Notes under the pieces: model-generated
What the model saw: the letters and a program-made list of their open reading frames with translations, nothing else
The model's database searches: none
Told to the model about the DNA's origin: nothing
Program-made: the position numbers and the translations under genes
Shown: in pieces, positions 58,441-64,000 of the stretch
How positions within the stretch are numbered: the stretch's first letter is position 1
How the letters are laid out: every line of letters starts with the position of its first letter
Assembly: GCA_950106755.1 (NCBI GenBank)
Contig: OX467091.1
Coordinates: forward strand, 27,421,538 to 27,485,537
Direction: 5' to 3'
Source of the DNA: Climacium dendroides
Taxonomy: Eukaryota; Streptophyta; Bryopsida; Hypnales; Climaciaceae
DNA length: 64,000 nucleotides

Positions 58441-58742
58441 TTTTTTTTTTCTCTCTATCGTGTTTGAAACACGAAATCTGGAAAAAGTATACCTGGATTG
58501 GTACAGGAAGAAGGAAAAAGCTAAGAGTTAGGATAACTATGGATACAAGCTAGGATCAAACCGGAAAACGAAATAAAACGGATATCGAAAACGAATCTGG
58601 TCTATATTCAAAGTTGGAAGAACAGATCTAGGATCTACGCCCGGAAAAGCAGAAAAAAGTAATGATTAGGTTTCTAGTATACAATAGGACTCCTTTAGGA
58701 TTTGGACCTTCTATTTGCACCTGAGAGCTCTAACTTATTTGC
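58441..58742. other. Short non-coding stretch before the LTR
   Basis: A T-run at 58435-58450, then purine-rich, CCGGA-containing sequence. No gene. Confidence 0.4.
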
Positions 58743-59839
58743 TGTAGCAATTAGTCAGACCAGTATTCCTCCAGTTAGCCGTTCTATTCTCACCAAAGGC
58801 CTACTTAGAGTAAACCGCTCCGAAATCGTTCCCACGAGGATTTGTAGATTACAGATTTATAGGCTATCCCAATCTAAGCATTCATTTTTCTCTTCGTCAA
58901 ACTACTCTGGACTATAGGTCCGGTCCGGACACTAGTGCCGGATGGGTTCCGGAAGAATCCGGAAACCGTTTCAGTGCCCCTTCTGGGATCCCTAGGTTTG
59001 GATGATGAGTGTCTAGATCCACAGTTCGGATGCTTACTGTGTCCGGAAACACGCTCTTCTTTCACTCTCTCTCTCTCTAATACTAACACTAACCTAACTC
59101 TTCAGGGACCGGAAGTGTCCTCCTGTTCCGTCGCCTCACAAATCCGGAAAGCCTTCCGGATTAGGTTACACAGGGACAGTCAAGAACTACAACGACATTC
59201 TAACCTTTAACCGAGCATTGAGCCTCCTGTTGATCGGGTGGTTTTTCCTGTACTCTCATGGGCTCGCGCCGGGGCTTTGACTCTGTTCTACGGGGAATTC
59301 CGGCAATCCGGAATTCGGGCACATCTTGCAATACTTCCATACACGAAAGTCGCTAGCAGCCTCTAAAATACCCCTTTCACCTAACGTTGTATCCTACACG
59401 TAGGCTATACTGGCATCCGAGCAGTACTACACTAACACTACTGCCGGAACCATCCGGTTGATCTCCCCCTCAAGTTAGTACATCCGGATACTCTTACGAA
59501 ATCGACTCTTGCTACACAAGGTAAGTTCTCAGTTCCGGAAACGCAAGAACAGACCCACACCTCCTACAAACATAGACCGTATACAAGAAAGATAAGAGAA
59601 TGGATACTTCCAAACCCTTAGAATTAAGCTTAGAAAAAGGTACAATGCTGAAACTATAAGATGGCTGTGAATGACCAGAGAGGTCATCAAAACTCCTACT
59701 TGTACTAAGACTAACTTCATCCTAAAAATCCTACAAAACATTCCTACTGGTCCGCTAGATTTCCGGTAAATCCCAGATCCTATAAATCCGGCTTTGACGG
59801 TCGGACTCTGATATTGCCGCTATACTATACTACTGCACA
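58743..59839 (-). repeat. LTR homologous to the R1 LTR (1,097 bp)
   Basis: Minus strand TGTGCAGTAG ... GCTACA. It is collinear with 17460-18549, including ACTATAGGTCCGGTCCGG and CTTCAGGGACCGGAAGTGTC words. On the minus strand it follows directly after the ORFx stop (59840-59842). No primer site or gag follows, so it is a 3' LTR. Confidence 0.75.
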
Positions 59840-61020
59840 CTATTCCTTGGAATCCGGATCCTTGGGAGGAACATAGTCCTTCAGAAGATCCAGCTTTACC
59901 TCCTTCCGGCTACTCTCTGGAGAAAACAGATTCGGACCCCTTTGGCCCCATCTTTGGACTTCCACGATACTGGTGTCCATGTCTACACTCCAGGTCCCGA
60001 CTACCTAAACGTCCGGACTCCCCCAGGAATCCTTTTGGATCTTCTTATGACGAGGAGAGGACTATATCGCCCGACCACTATGAGCTTCCAGAGAAGTACC
60101 CGTCAGGTCGATGGTCGAAGTCACCGGAAGTAGGTCTTCGCTTCCCTGAGGTACCACGGCTCCCCAGTCCACTCCTTCTAGTCTTCTGACTGGTGGTGAA
60201 AGTTACGGATTCACCGGCACCACCGGTGATACTTTCGTAACCACAGGTTCCGGGTTGCTACCTTCCAGAACCACCAAAGTTTGCGCGGACGAGGGAGACT
60301 GAGGTACCGGATCCGACTCAGTGGGAGTCAAAAACTCCATCATCTCCCTCATCTTGGTCCGGGATGCATCCATCCGTTTCGCTTGCTCTAACAAGCACTT
60401 GACGATAGGGACCCAGCTTGAGCTGGCGGCTGCATCGAGGTTGGCTTCAAACAACCGGGCTTTATTGATATAATCCGCCGGTACGTCCAAAGAGCTCCGG
60501 AGCCGAACTATTCCTTGACACAGGGCCGCTATCTGCTAGCGATGGTCCTCTTCTGTGAGCTGGGCCATTTCCTGGGCTGTGCGGAGAGTGCTCTCCAAAT
60601 CCACACATCTGGATTCTGAGTCCTGGACTTGGTCCCGCAACGTCCAGTTCTCTACGCGCAACATCCCCAGCTCCGTCACCAATTTCTTCCGTTCTTCGAC
60701 GAGGAGGCCGTTTTGCTGCTCCGCCGTTATCAACGCATCCGTCCACCGGAAGATGGCATTCCGGTCGGTTAGTGCCATCTTCCGGCACACCCGGTTGAGA
60801 GCCCCATCGTAGTTTTTGCAGATCTGGGTGAGGTCATCCGCCCACCACACCAAGTGCTAAGCCATCTTCTGGATGTCTTCTAAGGGCGTCCCTCCTAATT
60901 GCATGGTGGTCCGATCTCCCTCCTCTACCTCTATCCTCCTGATTCGGAAGGGTCCGGCTTCGGCCTGAGTGGCCACAGTGTACGATCGTATCGGCCCCAC
61001 TAGTTGCATGGTGTGGATGC
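59840..61020 (-). pseudogene. ORFx of a second retroelement copy, 5'-truncated
   Basis: Reads QLVGPIRSYTVATQ-like sequence at its truncated start, then ALTDRNAIFRWTDALITAEQ, LRSSLDVPADYINKARLFEA and LKDYVPPKDPDSKE. It covers the point where element B inserted in R1 without interruption (empty site 60156-60164). Several in-frame TAGs lie in the C-terminal part. Homology to R1 ends abruptly at about 61015. Confidence 0.6.
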
Positions 61021-61738
61021 ACGGAAATCCAGTCTTTAGATTTAGAAGGGAAATAAGGGGAATAGAGCTCTTTTTACTCCCTATTTTTTTTGTTTTTTAA
61101 AAAAAAAATAGACCGTAAGTAGTTAGGGACCGGATACCGGAATAGGGTTACTTTAGAATAGATAATAGTGTTAACAGAAGTAACCAAAAATCGGAAACCG
61201 AAAGTCCAGAGACGGCATAGATAGGTTAGGAGTAGGTCAGAATGATTTTCATTAGAAACCGGAAATCGGAATAAAATAGAAGACCGGAGACCGGAAACAG
61301 AAGACAGGCAATCCGGGTGTAACGGGTGCCTACCTAGTTCTAGACCATATTTGATAGCGGGTCTATTTTGAGGAAAACGGTCACCTGTAACGGCTCGAGT
61401 GAGTGCAGCCCTAGAAATAGGAGGGGCAGGTGGCTCAGACCTCCTTTTGCGGGGAAACTACCTTGAGAAGAGATTGGTGAGGAGCATTCGAGGTGTACTT
61501 ATATGTCAGCCAAAGAGAAGAAGTTACGGGCTCAGTTTACGGACCGGATTAAGGACAGACGGGTCTCGAGAGGAGAGTTCACTCAGAAGTTCACATATTA
61601 GTGTAGAGTTAGAAGTGTACTGGTGAGGCGACTCTTGAGGGGGGTCCTTGAGTGGAATAGGAAGACTAGAGTGCGAGTGATTGTGAGACTCCAAATAGTG
61701 ATTCCGGTCACTGAGAGGGTTTGAGAGAACAGCCCACG
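61021..61738 (+). other. Retroelement leader-like DNA, non-coding
   Basis: ACCGGAAATCGGAA-type words and an A/T-run. It probably precedes the ORFx-like gene at 61739. No gene seen. Confidence 0.3.
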
Positions 61739-63391
61739 ATGGTGAGAGAAGAGGTAGCTGTATCCTTGCGCATGGTGAAGCCGGTGGTACCTGCGGATCC
61801 ACGAGAGAAAGCGGAGCTAGAAGAAGACCTCCGACAGATGGAGTGTGAGGGATTTCTAGCCCGGCCATGGAATTTGAAAGACGAGGAGATTGTGAGGGAG
61901 GTAATTGGCGCGCCGCTAAGGAAGTGGAAGGGGACGTCGAGAAGCCGGCCTGAAGACTGGACTTCAACGCTGTGGAGGGAGACGTACGATTTCAAGAAGA
62001 CGGACAAGGGACCGGCTTCTCGGACGGATCGCTTCTACATGGGTAAGTTCCAGAATCCCCCAACGAAGAAGGATGGTTTCCCTGTGGCAGAGTGCATAAA
62101 TGGTAGGGAGAAACGTTTAATGAAGTACCTAGCAGCCATCCTTAGTCCAGAGCGACCAAACAAGATTACGGTCACCCTGGCGAACACTATTTTCGGTGCA
62201 CTATCGGGTGACCGGAAAGTAGATTGGGGCGTAGTGATGAGAGATCAGATCAAGAGATTGGTAGGAGGTATAGGGAAGTCTAAGCCTTCCCCTATAACCC
62301 CTTTTCTCTACCACTTGTATTAAGCACATGGCTGGCTTACAAATAGAGAGATAGATTCATATGATACGACCAAAGCCATGTCAGAATTCGATATAGAAGA
62401 CCCAGATGAGGAAGCCGGGCAAGAAGAGGTAGATTCAGAGGTAGACACTATACCGGTCGAGGAAGCTAAGTCTCAGTGGAGGAGGCAGGATCGGAAAGAG
62501 AAAGACTCAGAGATAGGAGAAGGTAGTAAGGGAGTCGATCCGGTCTGGAACCAGGATCCTCTCGGTCGAATTCTGAGGGAACTTAGTGAGTTTCGGGTCT
62601 AGTACGGGAAGAGCCAGGAGACCATTCAAGAACTATGTCAGCTGCTGAAGATCAGTCAGCCGTAGTAGCTTGTTGCCCAACTAGACCGGAAGATGAAGGA
62701 GGCGGTGAAGAAAGAGCTGAGCAAAGCTGCGAGTAAGGTGGACCAGCTAACGAGGGAGTTGGAGGAGAAGAGAGAAGAAATGGACCAGTAGAAGAAATTC
62801 TCCAAGATAGCTACAAAGAACCTTCAGGCGATCCGGGAGTTCATCGACAATCCGGGCGAAGTTATCAACAAAGCAATGTTGTTTGACGAGAAGATGATGG
62901 AGACCGGAAAGCAAATTCCAGCCAACCTGATGATGGCGTTAGTGTCCTACCACCGCAAGATGGAGGCAATAGTGGAGCCACTACGCGAGGTGATGAAGGA
63001 GGTAGAAGGACGACGAGAGCGGGAGCAGGGACCGGAAACGGAACCGGAACTCGCACCAACACCCCTTCTAGTCACCAAAGAAGAAGTAAAGGCGAAGGAC
63101 AAGATGGAGGATGTGCCAAGCTCTTCCATCCTGTCAGAGCCTAAAGGAGAAATGACTTCCCTACTAGGGGAAGTAACGGATGTTGCTCTTCATGTAGCGC
63201 GAGCAGTAGAAGCTGTTGAGGAAGAGAAGACCGGAGAAGTGGAGACAACAAGCAAGGCGAGGGAACTACTAGAAGAGGTGAAGGCCGCAGCTGAAGAGAA
63301 GACGAGGTCTGGATCGGAACCGTCCGAGAAGAAGAACGTGCCCAAACCAGGGCTGATGTCACACCCCTATCTACTTGGGGTGCCCAAATGA
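61739..63391 (+). pseudogene. ORFx paralogue of a different retroelement
   Basis: One frame from ATG 61739 to TGA 63389: MVREEVAVSLRMVKPVVPAD, AELEEDLRQMECEGFLARPW, ITVTLANTIFGALSGDRKVD. It aligns with ORFx of R1 (RLRENLNNMGCDGLLEVPWG; AKVASAILESLQGKMMMDWA). Coiled-coil-like and Glu/Lys-rich downstream. Broken by TAA at 62321, TAG at 62600, TAG TAG near 62663 and TAG near 62789, each suiting CAA or CAG originally. It is followed by TGTCACACCC at 63357, which could be an LTR start. Confidence 0.5.
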
Positions 63392-64000
63392 ACCTTAGTG
63401 CGCAAGGGGGGACCTTAGGGGTGACTTCCCAAGCCTTGCAATAGACTAGGTAGGGAGAATGAAGAGACTCCCGATCAAACAAGGCACAATAGCGCCCTGC
63501 TTTTAAAGTGAACATGAGAGTGCCACACATGCTTGGAAAGCTCTTGACAATACGCTTCTAATGGCGCAAAGAACGCGAAATTTGGAGTTGTGAGCGAAAA
63601 GTTATGGCCGCTCAAAGTTGACTGGGTCCCGGTGGCGCCGGGACACTTGAGGGCTAGGTGTGAGGGGTTCCCAATGAATCCCACAACAAAGTATGGCATG
63701 TGGCATATCATTGGAAAGCTATGAACACAAGGAACCTAGAATGACAAGCATTACGAGGTTCTAAGACATGAGTCAAAAGTTATGGCCAAAAGAAGAGCCG
63801 TGGTGAAGGCGTGACGCCTCCCCCGGTGCATCCGAATCTTTAGAGGGCCATAACTTTGCGAATATTTGTCCAAATGGGACGAGTGAGCAGTCCATCGGCA
63901 TCTACTCGTCGCGTAGATGTCTAAAATGGGCTCGCATGTTGGATTTGGAGCTCAGAGCGCAAAGTTACGCCGGTTGGAAGTTCGTGAGCCCAAACGGTGA
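63357..64000 (+). repeat. Possible LTR, incomplete at window end
   Basis: TGTCACACCCCTATCTACTT is a typical start for some plant gypsy LTRs. Recurrent AAAGTTATGGCC / GGCCATAACTTT words lie at 63598, 63777 and 63848. Neither the far end nor a second copy is in the window, and the overlap with the ORF end argues for caution. Confidence 0.3.

Noticed and set aside
16531..63391. Reassigned genetic code with TAG read as Gln
   Set aside because: TAG is also the normal terminal stop of the transposase and methyltransferase-like genes. TGA, TAA and frameshifts occur too, sister copies have CAG, and SEH1 is free of in-frame TAG. Left as a test under the decay finding.

Overview
This is a eukaryotic nuclear window, very probably from the green plant (streptophyte) lineage. 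It has GT-AG introns with plant-like borders, short TTTAGGG runs, a nucleoporin SEH1 gene, and CACTA-, Mutator- and Ty3/gypsy-type elements. The sequence alone does not settle the species. From memory, proteins like the SWIM transposase, the DUF7869-type protein and the PHD-bearing integrase are commonest in non-seed plants and charophyte algae. Almost all of the window is transposable-element DNA; only about 8.4-13.5 kb looks like host gene space.

Layout. 65-7383: element A, a Mutator-like transposon keeping a methyltransferase-like gene and only the 3' exon of its SWIM transposase. 7384-8430: diverged LTR-like DNA. 8.4-9.5 kb: an unrecognised minus-strand gene. 11.2-13.5 kb: seven exons of a SEH1-like WD40 nucleoporin. 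15.1-15.9 kb: a decayed gypsy integrase end fused to a PHD finger. 16.1-18.9 kb and 53.9-56.1 kb: two halves of one retroelement segment, split by element B (18875-53877, 35 kb). B is a Mutator-like element of the same family as A. It carries divergently transcribed SWIM transposase and ParB/methyltransferase-like genes, each with its 3' end towards a terminal repeat. B is itself interrupted inside or beside its transposase gene by element C (23559-41931, 18.4 kb), a second DNA transposon with perfect 24-bp terminal inverted repeats and a TA target duplication. 57.6-58.4 kb: a broken FCP1-like gene. 58.7-64 kb: further retroelement pieces.

Element C is the most unusual part. It carries a DUF7869-type DDE-like gene, a ParB-like plus degenerate methyltransferase-like gene, an FCP1-like phosphatase relic, and more than 20 copies of a 21-bp palindrome. 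I found that palindrome nowhere else in the window. It forms a 72-bp-period array and a 135-bp-period array, sits in introns, and is inserted in frame in coding sequence. Two unrelated DNA transposons here, A/B and C, thus both carry a ParB plus methyltransferase-like protein.

Most transposon genes carry premature stops. Many are TAG where a related copy or context indicates CAG (Gln), with some TGA for CGA or TGG, as expected from decay of methylated cytosine. No gene here except SEH1 can be assumed intact. Exon limits were read from splice-site consensus and reading-frame continuity, without transcript data.
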